From contig JAFQHZ010000036.1 in NCBI GenBank assembly GCA_017415185.1, positions 1 to 53,698 of the forward strand: a stretch of DNA of 53,698 bases, read 5' to 3'. Numbering within the stretch: the stretch's first letter is position 1; each line of letters begins with the position of its first letter. The position numbers and the translations under genes are program-made. Of this stretch, positions 47,560-53,698 are shown piece by piece. The notes below the pieces were generated by a model. The model saw only the letters and a program-made list of their open reading frames with translations, was not told the origin of the DNA and made no database searches. This DNA is from Candidatus Gastranaerophilales bacterium. Its GTDB lineage: Bacteria > Cyanobacteriota > Vampirovibrionia > Gastranaerophilales > Gastranaerophilaceae.

Positions 47560-47975
47560 TAGAATTTCCTGTTAATCATGCTTCCTTGGGAATTAGACAA
47601 AAAACCAACATAAGATGATAATTCATCCGCATTAATTCTTTGCACAACTTTTGATGATGACTTCTCAATAATTAATATATTATTGGATTCTTCTTCAAGT
47701 TTCAAGAGATATTTATTGCTATCAGATAAATCATATTTAATAATTTCTTCTTCAATTTCTTCTTGGGTTTCTTCCTCCAAATCAACAAATTGTTCAGCAA
47801 GCTCAGGGTTTTCATGCTCTTTTTCTTTATCAGGATCAATTTTTTGACCATTAGCCAAACCATCAACAACTTTGTGGTTGTTTTCGAGACTAAATTTGGC
47901 AACATTATTTAGCTCTGCTGAATTATGTTCTGGTGTTATTCTAAGTTGATTTACAGAAATACCATCTAAACCCAT
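47559..47975 (-). CDS. FlaG-like protein (tentative)
   Basis: This 138-residue protein has a long acidic, low-complexity middle and a C-terminal beta-like segment (KYLLKLEEESNNILIIEKSSSKVVQRINADEL). That segment resembles the FlaG consensus (short strands around 'VV.I....G.V.R.IP..E'), and flaG is often beside fliS and fliD. The match is weak. An AGAGGT ribosome site and a TATAAT element about 17 bases further upstream head this three-gene unit. Confidence 0.55.
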   Translation of the reverse strand: MGLDGISVNQLRITPEHNSAELNNVAKFSLENNHKVVDGLANGQKIDPDKEKEHENPELAEQFVDLEEETQEEIEEEIIKYDLSDSNKYLLKLEEESNNILIIEKSSSKVVQRINADELSSYVGFLSNSQGSMINRKF

Positions 47976-48007
47976 AAATACCTCTAGCTAAATTATACAG
48001 TATTTAG

Positions 48008-48034
48008 ACACTAGTTTAATAAATCAAATAGTGT
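48008..48034. promoter_or_regulatory. Inverted repeat in a divergent promoter region
   Basis: ACACTA-N15-TAGTGT lies between the divergent flagellar unit and the gene at 48081. It is upstream of a minus-strand TATAAT at 47992-47997, in a position suitable for an operator. Confidence 0.35.
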
Positions 48035-48080
48035 ATTTATCAAGTTGATTTATTTATATATAATAATTGAGGAGGAAAGC

Positions 48081-48833
48081 ATGCAAAAAATATCTGACAT
48101 ACTTATTGAAAACATTAAAAATCTACCAATGTGGGTCAAGCAAGTTATCACAAAAGAAATTTTCGATGACTTGAATAAAAAGCTTGAAGAATTTAACGAG
48201 CTTGCTGAAATTAATGACCTTTTTCAATATATGTGTCCAAAAGTAACTTTCAAAGGCAAACAAGAATTGCAAGAAAAAACTCTTGCTTTGTCTGATGGAT
48301 ATTATGTTTTTCTTAAAGAATTAATCGAAGGAAACAATATTTTTGAAATCACTATCAAAAACAATTGGACCTTAGCGGACAGCGCAAAAATATTTTGCAG
48401 ACTAAACGAACTAGAATATTTGCTTATTCCAGATTATTCAACAAACAAAAATGTTGCAATAGCGTTATTTATTGCCGGAAAATTAAAAACAGGCGAATTT
48501 CTTAAAAGAATTGGTAAAGTCAGCGCAATTCAACTAGAACAAGCAATTCGCTATCAAAAAGAATTAAACGACGAAGGTCGTCATATTAAAATGGCAAGCA
48601 TATTAATCAAACTCGGCTTCATTACAGACAAAGGACTTGATAGCCTTCTTTTGTTAAAAGACGAAGCTAAAAAACGTTTGCCAATTAATGTTGGGCTTGT
48701 ATCTGCAAAATTAACAACCCAAGAAGATGAACAAGACCAAGTTTCCAGAATGCAAAGAGAAATTGCCCGTCTTGAAAATGAAAATATCATCATGAAAAAA
48801 CGTCTTAAAAAATTATTAAACATTAACGACTAA
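48081..48833 (+). CDS. MshEN-like domain protein with C-terminal coiled coil
   Basis: The 250-residue protein starts at the ATG with a GAGGAGG site (48069-48075); the frame is open from 48045. Residues about 140-195 (GEFLKRIGKVSAIQLEQAIRYQKEL and SILIKLGFITDKGLDSLL) resemble the N-terminal domain of GspE/MshE-type secretion ATPases, a c-di-GMP-binding fold in some proteins. There is no ATPase part. A heptad-like helix at about 215-247 follows. The gene is divergent from the flagellar unit. A motility or pilus regulatory link is possible, not shown. Confidence 0.68.
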   Translation: MQKISDILIENIKNLPMWVKQVITKEIFDDLNKKLEEFNELAEINDLFQYMCPKVTFKGKQELQEKTLALSDGYYVFLKELIEGNNIFEITIKNNWTLADSAKIFCRLNELEYLLIPDYSTNKNVAIALFIAGKLKTGEFLKRIGKVSAIQLEQAIRYQKELNDEGRHIKMASILIKLGFITDKGLDSLLLLKDEAKKRLPINVGLVSAKLTTQEDEQDQVSRMQREIARLENENIIMKKRLKKLLNIND

Positions 48834-48890
48834 GATGTAAAATATTCTTACGATTTTTCATTTTTTTAAATTAAAAAACATCTTTTAAGA

Positions 48891-48902
48891 TAGAATTAGA
48901 AT
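48891..48902 (+). promoter_or_regulatory. -10 element abutting a start codon
   Basis: TAGAAT at 48891-48896 is followed by six bases and the ATG at 48903. No ribosome site is present. This is the same geometry as uvrC, rnhA and trmFO. Confidence 0.4.
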
Positions 48903-49355
48903 ATGGCTAATTCAAATTATATGAATTTAAAAACGAGAGTTCAAAAACAACAAAAAAAGACGATTCGAAAGATTCGTTTTTATCACTCATTCCTAACGAT
49001 TGTGCTTTTATTGTGCGTTGTTCAAATTAGTTACAGCGCTCTTTTGAATCTAGCCAAAATTGTTGTTTATCAAACAAAAATCGTCAAAGCTCAAGAATTG
49101 CACAGCAAAGCGCAAGAGAGAAATCAATATCTTAAAAGTGAAATTAAAAATTTCAGCTCAATGCATAAAGTTGAATCAATCGCAAGAAATAACCTTAAAA
49201 TGGCCGCAAAAGACGAAGTTTTAATTATTATCAATCAGCCAGCCCCAATCACCACAGAAACAAAAAAAGTTCCAAACAATGGCTTCACCAAATTTTTGGA
49301 AACTTTTTCAACAAAGTTCAATAAAGATATTGAACCCGACAAAATTTCAGAATAA
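48903..49355 (+). CDS. DivIC/FtsB-like septum formation protein
   Basis: The 150-residue protein has a basic cytoplasmic N-terminus (1-27), one membrane helix (about 28-50), a short coiled coil (about 55-85), and the typical motif VESIARNNLKMAAKDEVLIII that closes DivIC/FtsB-type proteins. These bitopic proteins bridge the divisome. The tail after residue 112 is polar. The gene starts without a ribosome site, and a TAGAAT hexamer ends 7 nt before the ATG. Confidence 0.85.
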   Translation: MANSNYMNLKTRVQKQQKKTIRKIRFYHSFLTIVLLLCVVQISYSALLNLAKIVVYQTKIVKAQELHSKAQERNQYLKSEIKNFSSMHKVESIARNNLKMAAKDEVLIIINQPAPITTETKKVPNNGFTKFLETFSTKFNKDIEPDKISE

Positions 49356-49499
49356 TTATTTCACAACCCTAATTATTTGCTGATTATCGCAAACATGAGC
49401 AATTGCCGCTAAAGCAAGTTTTCTTCTTTTAAACATGCTTTTAATAATTAATTCATTAGAATTTAAGTAATTTTTTGATTTTTTTAATGATTTAAACAT
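49356..49499 (-). CDS. Possible 47-residue basic protein
   Basis: This open frame lies entirely in the gap between the division gene and trmFO, which is otherwise empty. The product is highly basic (MFKSLKKSKNYLNS at the start, FKRRKLALAAIAHV in the middle) with a GGTG-type weak site upstream. The stretch encoding ALAAIAH is richer in G+C than the surrounding intergenic DNA, which favours coding. Its stop directly follows the stop of the convergent neighbour. Similarity to known proteins is not recognised. Confidence 0.4.
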   Translation of the reverse strand: MFKSLKKSKNYLNSNELIIKSMFKRRKLALAAIAHVCDNQQIIRVVK

Positions 49500-49602
49500 G
49501 ATAACACCACATATTTTCTTATATTAATAATATCGACATGCTTTTCAAATTCTTTAATAATATATTAATAAATATTAAGTGAAATATTTGAAATTTTAGT
49601 TG

Positions 49603-49614
49603 TATAATAAAGCT
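49603..49614 (+). promoter_or_regulatory. trmFO promoter, predicted leaderless start
   Basis: A consensus TATAAT (49603-49608) is followed by AAAGCT and the ATG at 49615, so the transcript would start at the initiator codon. The -35 (about 49579-49584, GTGAAA) is weak. Confidence 0.55.
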
Positions 49615-50955
49615 ATGACAGAGAAAATAAGAGTTATAGGCGCGGGTTTAGCAGGTTCAGAAGCTGCAATTTATTTGGCAAAAAAAGGATACAAAGTCGA
49701 CTTAATCGAAATGCGACCAAAGTTTCAAACAGGAGCGCATACAACATCATATCCAGCGGAATTGGTTTGCTCAAATAGCCTCGGCTCGCTCGATTTATTG
49801 TCCGCTTCAGGTTTATTAAAAGAAGAAGCGCTAAAATTGGGTTCAACTCTTTTTGAAATAGCTAAAAAATGTTCTGTTCCTTCGGGAAATTCTCTTTCGA
49901 TTGATAGATTTGGTTTTTGCGAAGAAATCAAAAAAATAATTGATTCTTTTGAAAATATTAATCAAATAAATGAAAAATATGAAAAAATCGATTCTTCAAT
50001 CCCAACGATTATTGCAACAGGACCATTAAGCGCAAACGAACTTGCGCAAAATATTAAAGAGGAATTTGGAGAAGAAAATTTCCATTTTTTTGATGCAATT
50101 GCTCCAATAGTAGAAAAAAGCTCAATCAACTTTGAAAAAGCCTTTTGGGCGTCAAGATGGGACAAAGGAAGTGCCGATTTCATCAATTGCCCGATGGAAA
50201 AAGAAGAATATGAAAAATTTTATGAAATTTTAACAACGGCGCAGCGTGCGCCATTGCACGATTTTGAAGCTGGATATTTTGAAGGTTGTATGCCAATTGA
50301 AGTTATGGCTTCAAGGGGAATTGACACACTGCGCTTTGGACCAATGAAACCAGTCGGGCTTTTCGATAAACGAATTCCAACTGAATTCAAAAAAAATCAA
50401 TTTTATGCAGTTGTGCAACTTCGCCAAGACGATAAGCAGGCGAATTTATATAACCTTGTTGGATTTCAAACAAACCTGAAGTGGAAAGAGCAAAAAAGAC
50501 TTGTTCAAAGCATTCCCGGGCTTGAAAATGCTTCAATTGTGCGCTATGGCGTAATGCATGCAAATACATTTATCAATTCGCCAAAAATTCTCAACAAGTC
50601 ATTACAAACAAAAAAATATCCAAACATCTTTTTTGCAGGACAATTGACAGGAGTTGAAGGTTATTGCGAAAGTATTTCAACAGGGCTTTTTGCTGCGATA
50701 AATATGGATAGATACATTAAAAACAAAGAATTAATCAAGCTCAACAATCAAACAATGCTTGGTGCATTAATAGACTACATAACCTTTGAAGAACATAAAA
50801 AACTTCAACCGATTAACTCCAATTGGGGGATAATTAAAGAAATAGAAGGCGATAAAAAGAAATTAAAAAAAGACAAAAACCTTAAAAATCAAATTCGCTC
50901 ATCAAGAGCATTAGAGGAAATCGAAAAAATAAAAAACACAATAGAGGAAACATAA
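49615..50955 (+). CDS. trmFO: TrmFO, folate- and FAD-dependent tRNA m5U54 methyltransferase
   Basis: TrmFO methylates uridine 54 of tRNA, using methylenetetrahydrofolate and FADH2. The 446-residue protein opens with the FAD motif RVIGAGLAGSEAAIYLA. The family signatures are LIEMRP, AELVCSNSLGS, PSGNSLSIDRFGF, DKGSADFINCPM, and GQLTGVEGYCES. The ATG at 49615 fits the family start; an upstream in-frame codon at 49600 would precede the probable transcription start. Its stop overlaps the pepA start (TAATG). Confidence 0.96.
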   Translation: MTEKIRVIGAGLAGSEAAIYLAKKGYKVDLIEMRPKFQTGAHTTSYPAELVCSNSLGSLDLLSASGLLKEEALKLGSTLFEIAKKCSVPSGNSLSIDRFGFCEEIKKIIDSFENINQINEKYEKIDSSIPTIIATGPLSANELAQNIKEEFGEENFHFFDAIAPIVEKSSINFEKAFWASRWDKGSADFINCPMEKEEYEKFYEILTTAQRAPLHDFEAGYFEGCMPIEVMASRGIDTLRFGPMKPVGLFDKRIPTEFKKNQFYAVVQLRQDDKQANLYNLVGFQTNLKWKEQKRLVQSIPGLENASIVRYGVMHANTFINSPKILNKSLQTKKYPNIFFAGQLTGVEGYCESISTGLFAAINMDRYIKNKELIKLNNQTMLGALIDYITFEEHKKLQPINSNWGIIKEIEGDKKKLKKDKNLKNQIRSSRALEEIEKIKNTIEET

Positions 50956-52442
50956 TGAGATTTTTAACAAAAAAAATTGAACAAAACGAATCAGATGTAA
51001 TTGTATCTTATATTTACGAAGATGCGAAAAACGAAAGCGAAGTTTTCGAATATTTAGATAAGCTATCAAACAATGAACTATCAAAACAAATTTACGAATA
51101 TAAAACAATCAAAGGTACACTAGCCGAAACATTCAAATTTTCATTAAATAAAGACAAAAAAGCAATCATAGTTGGCTTAGGCAAAAAAGAAAAATTAACT
51201 AGACAAAAATTTGCACAATGCATCGCTTCAGCAGGACGTTGCGCAAAAACAATACAAGGCGCAAAATCCATTGGTTTTGAACTTCTAGAACACAAAACAA
51301 AATGTGATTGCAATTATTCAAATTTTGAAAAACACGATTGCGCTAAAATAATCTTCACTTCTGCAAGAATTGGACTTTACGAATTTAATAAATATTTATC
51401 AGACAAAAAAGAATCAATTGAAGCAATTGAACTTTTGGAGAACAATTTAAACCAAGAAATCGAAACAGCAGCACAAATTGGCGCATATAGCTCTTTTGCA
51501 ATGAAATTTGCAAAAGATTTAATCAACGAATCGGCTCAAATTGTAACTCCTGAATATGTTGCAAATTTAGCAAGCGAAATTTCAAAAGAGCACAAGCTTG
51601 AATTGAAAATCTACAACAAAAATCAAATCAAAGAAATGGGCATGAATGCATTTTTGGCAGTTGGGCAAGGAAGTGTTAATGAGCCAAAATTTATACATTT
51701 AAAATATAAACCAAAATCAACTCCAAGGAAAAAAATTGCACTAATTGGCAAAGGAATAACATTTGATTCAGGCGGATTAGACATTAAGCCTGCTGCTTCA
51801 ATGCTCACAATGAAAACAGATATGTCTGGCGCAGCAACGGTTTTAGGAATTATTCAAGCAATTGCAAAAATAGAACCTGATATCGAACTTCATGTAATCA
51901 GTGCGCTTTGCGAAAATATGCCTTCAGGCTCTTCATATAAACAAGGGGATGTTGTAATAGCAAAAAACGGCAAAACCATCGAAATTGACAACACAGACGC
52001 CGAAGGAAGAGTAACCCTTGCAGACGCTCTTTGTTACGCTGATACTCTTGGAGTTGATGAAGTAATTGACATTGCAACCCTTACAGGAGCAGTAATTGTC
52101 TCTTTGGGTCATAATATTACTGGCGTTATGGGCAATAATCAAAAACAAATAGATAATTTTATTGAAATGTCTAAAAAATGCGGAGAAAACACTTGGCAAA
52201 TGCCTATTTTGGAAGAAATGAAAGACAATTTAAAATCCGAAATAGCAGATATGAAAAACACTGGCGGAAGAAACGCTGGAACATCGACTGCTGCTTGGTT
52301 TTTGTCAAACTTTACAAAATCAAACTCATGGCTACATTTAGATATTGCAGGCACAGCTGCTCCTGAAAAATCCAACAAAGAAACCTTAAAAGGTCCAACA
52401 GGAGTAATGATTAGAACTTTAATCAATTATTTGATTTCATAA
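50955..52442 (+). CDS. pepA: Leucyl aminopeptidase (M17 family)
   Basis: M17 aminopeptidases remove N-terminal residues using two metals. The catalytic half shows GKGITFDSGGLDIKPAASM, KTDMSGAATVLG, and the signature NTDAEGRVTLADAL, with the metal ligands Lys, Asp, Asp and Glu in place. The N-terminal macro-like domain is divergent. The length of 495 is normal. The ribosome site GAGGAAA lies inside the end of trmFO, so the two are coupled. Confidence 0.96.
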   Translation: MRFLTKKIEQNESDVIVSYIYEDAKNESEVFEYLDKLSNNELSKQIYEYKTIKGTLAETFKFSLNKDKKAIIVGLGKKEKLTRQKFAQCIASAGRCAKTIQGAKSIGFELLEHKTKCDCNYSNFEKHDCAKIIFTSARIGLYEFNKYLSDKKESIEAIELLENNLNQEIETAAQIGAYSSFAMKFAKDLINESAQIVTPEYVANLASEISKEHKLELKIYNKNQIKEMGMNAFLAVGQGSVNEPKFIHLKYKPKSTPRKKIALIGKGITFDSGGLDIKPAASMLTMKTDMSGAATVLGIIQAIAKIEPDIELHVISALCENMPSGSSYKQGDVVIAKNGKTIEIDNTDAEGRVTLADALCYADTLGVDEVIDIATLTGAVIVSLGHNITGVMGNNQKQIDNFIEMSKKCGENTWQMPILEEMKDNLKSEIADMKNTGGRNAGTSTAAWFLSNFTKSNSWLHLDIAGTAAPEKSNKETLKGPTGVMIRTLINYLIS

Positions 52443-52473
52443 AAAAGACAGGAATTAGGAAAGCGAGGAAAAA

Positions 52474-52758
52474 ATGAAAAAATTATTTTCAATTGTAGCA
52501 CTTTTTGCAATTCTTTCTATGATGACACCAGCAATGGCAGGAACACACGGCAAAGACGGCAAAATTTCAGGAAGAAGCGTTGGCGCAGCAGTATGTTCAC
52601 TTTTGGTTTGGCCTGGTATCGGTCAAGCAATCAATGAACAATCAACAGAAAAAAACGTAACACACGCTGTTTTAGGTCTTACTGGCATATTTAGAATTTG
52701 GTCATTCTATGATGCACTAATCGACCGTGATGGCGGTGTATGGCATAACAGAATATAA
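52474..52758 (+). CDS. Small secreted hypothetical protein
   Basis: This 94-residue protein has a clean signal peptide (MKKLFSIVALFAILSMMTPAMA, cleavage after residue 22). The mature part is short, starts GTHGKDGKISGRS, and has a hydrophobic stretch (VGAAVCSLLVWPGIGQAI) that may be a membrane-interacting helix. The ribosome site (GCGAGGAAA) is good and a terminator follows. The family is not recognised. Confidence 0.75.
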   Translation: MKKLFSIVALFAILSMMTPAMAGTHGKDGKISGRSVGAAVCSLLVWPGIGQAINEQSTEKNVTHAVLGLTGIFRIWSFYDALIDRDGGVWHNRI

Positions 52759-52760
52759 TT

Positions 52761-52783
52761 AAAGCCCCAAAAGGGGCTTTTTT
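52761..52783. terminator. Bidirectional terminator
   Basis: AAAGCCCC-AAAA-GGGGCTTTTTT separates the small secreted gene from the convergent prepilin-like gene. Confidence 0.88.
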
Positions 52784-53588
52784 AATCTTGTGCAGACTTT
52801 TCGAGCCATTCGTCTGCTTTTGCACCAGTTAATATTTTTCCATCTGCACGAATACCAAACCCGAAAGGACATTCATTAACGCAATCATCAGCAGTTGCAT
52901 TTTCAGGAACTCCGTCTATATCCATGCAGAAAGCCTTGTAAACAATATCGAGATTATTAACATCATGAAAAGTTGGAATCACTTGATAAGGTGGTGAAAA
53001 AACTCTAAATTCACCGACTCCGGAATAAGCTACTTTTAAACCAAACAACGTAGCAGGAGAAGGGTCGTAATACCAAACACCATTAGACGTTACAATTTGA
53101 TTGGCTTTAACGCCTCTAGTAAAAGGAAATTTAGCACAAGAACTATCAATAGAAACTTTCTTTTCTTGCATATATTCGTTTTCGATTGTATATGGATTGC
53201 CACTCATTCTATCATTCCAAGTTGTTCCAGAAGAAGGTGCTAAAAAAATAAAAGCCTGAATATTGGCATCGTCACAATCAACGCTTTTTGTGCTCATCAT
53301 ATCTGCAAGAGTTAAACAGAAAAATTTTCTTTGTTCAGGATTAGTCTCCCATTCAGACATCAATACTCCATCAGAACGCACACCCAAATCGCCATCAATA
53401 TAATATTTGTCGCTCGAAACAAGCTCTCGCAAAGCAAGACTTAATGCATTATACCCATTTTTAAACTTCAAAATATTTTCATCAGGCTTTGACCTCATAG
53501 CAGTTGGAATTAAAACTGCACTTAAAACCCCGATTACTACAAGAACAATCATTGTCTCTGCTAGGGTGAAAGCAAATTTATGTTTCAT
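52782..53588 (-). CDS. Type IV prepilin-like / pseudopilin protein
   Basis: The 268-residue protein begins MKHKFAFTLAETMIVLVVIG: a short basic leader, then FTLAE and a hydrophobic helix, the class III signal read by a prepilin peptidase. Residue -1 would be Ala, not the usual Gly. The mature domain is large, cysteine-bearing (for example C109, C118 by count of the motif region, and CPFGFG near the C-terminus) and not recognised beyond the type II secretion / type IV pilin N-terminus. Cysteine numbering is approximate. The AGGAG ribosome site is good but lies in a small hairpin. Such proteins are abundant in Gastranaerophilales-type genomes. Confidence 0.85.
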   Translation of the reverse strand: MKHKFAFTLAETMIVLVVIGVLSAVLIPTAMRSKPDENILKFKNGYNALSLALRELVSSDKYYIDGDLGVRSDGVLMSEWETNPEQRKFFCLTLADMMSTKSVDCDDANIQAFIFLAPSSGTTWNDRMSGNPYTIENEYMQEKKVSIDSSCAKFPFTRGVKANQIVTSNGVWYYDPSPATLFGLKVAYSGVGEFRVFSPPYQVIPTFHDVNNLDIVYKAFCMDIDGVPENATADDCVNECPFGFGIRADGKILTGAKADEWLEKSAQD

Positions 53589-53595
53589 ATTGATA

Positions 53596-53608
53596 CTCCT
53601 TTGAGGAG
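53596..53608 (-). promoter_or_regulatory. Ribosome-site hairpin of the prepilin-like gene
   Basis: On the minus strand CTCCT-CAA-AGGAG forms a 5-bp stem whose 3' arm is the Shine-Dalgarno sequence, 7 bases before the ATG. Confidence 0.4.
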
Positions 53609-53642
53609 CATTCTAATATATATATATATATTACAAGTTGAT

Positions 53643-53674
53643 TTTGAGAAATTGGGGTGGATGGAGGAGGAATT
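53643..53674. repeat. Copy 2 of the edge repeat
   Basis: The stretch ending GGGGTGGATGGAGGAGGAAT matches the copy at about 150-180, in the same orientation, with two or three substitutions. It lies upstream of the prepilin-like gene, beyond a (TA)n tract at about 53617-53632. No gene is visible between 53589 and the window end. Confidence 0.5.
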
Positions 53675-53698
53675 TAGTTTTATTTTAAGATACGTCAC

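Noticed and set aside
53617-53632. (TA)n tract as a CRISPR-like or satellite repeat
   Set aside because: It is a single simple tract in a promoter region; no spaced repeats exist here or elsewhere in the window.

Overview
The window is AT-rich (about 30% G+C by eye), gene-dense bacterial chromosome. It has no insertion sequence, phage gene, CRISPR array or rRNA. Several traits point to a diderm of the non-photosynthetic Cyanobacteria-related group (Vampirovibrionia / Gastranaerophilales, 'Melainabacteria'): a KdsD-type Kdo enzyme, folate-dependent TrmFO, a prepilin starting with an FTLAE-type motif, a flagellar FlaG/FliS/FliT-like cassette, many large proteins without recognisable families, and many genes without Shine-Dalgarno sites. 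This is inference from gene style; there is no rRNA marker here.

Layout. 1-186: hairpin and repeat DNA at the left edge. 187-3830: uvrC, a small unknown gene, rplY and folP. 3904-3975: tRNA-Cys. 4001-10165: a putative papain-like cysteine protease, kdsD, and a 1193-residue helical-repeat/HD-domain protein. 10162-14470: uvrB and proC, then divergent rpmH-rnpA and a uridine-kinase-like gene. 14632-18533: coiled-coil, P-loop kinase, small basic and EF-hand proteins, then a GT-C membrane glycosyltransferase. 18615-20702: fusA. 20703-21470: structured non-coding DNA around one small gene. 21471-22659: a three-gene unit of small membrane protein, ECF sigma factor and periplasmic LTxxQ protein. 22678-27670: a membrane-anchored disordered protein, a second GT-C protein and rimO. 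27693-31881: an HspR-like regulator convergent with the folK / flavoprotein / lpd / lipA operon. 31967-38777: ftsH, an envelope-protein operon, and rmuC. 38842-41605: a small gene with a palindromic leader, a zinc-protease-like protein and rnhA. 41716-46699: aroF, glyQ and two tandem amino-acid permeases. 46700-49355: the flagellar cassette, an MshEN-like protein and a DivIC-like division protein. 49615-53588: trmFO, pepA, a small secreted protein and a prepilin-like protein.

How the genes fit together. Most are housekeeping: nucleotide excision repair (uvrB, uvrC), folate (folP, folK, with TrmFO as a folate user), lipoate and dihydrolipoamide dehydrogenase, translation (bL25, bL34, EF-G, GlyQ, RimO, TrmFO, RNase P protein) and envelope or proteostasis (kdsD, ftsH, GT-C proteins). 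The most unusual content is (i) the anti-sigma-like / ECF sigma / LTxxQ unit, laid out like a metal- or envelope-stress sensor; (ii) large lineage-type proteins with enzyme-like motifs but no recognised family; and (iii) a recurring promoter geometry, with a -10 hexamer ending exactly 7 nt before the start codon and no Shine-Dalgarno site, which predicts leaderless mRNAs for uvrC, uvrB, rnhA, trmFO, a divIC-like gene and a glycosyltransferase gene.
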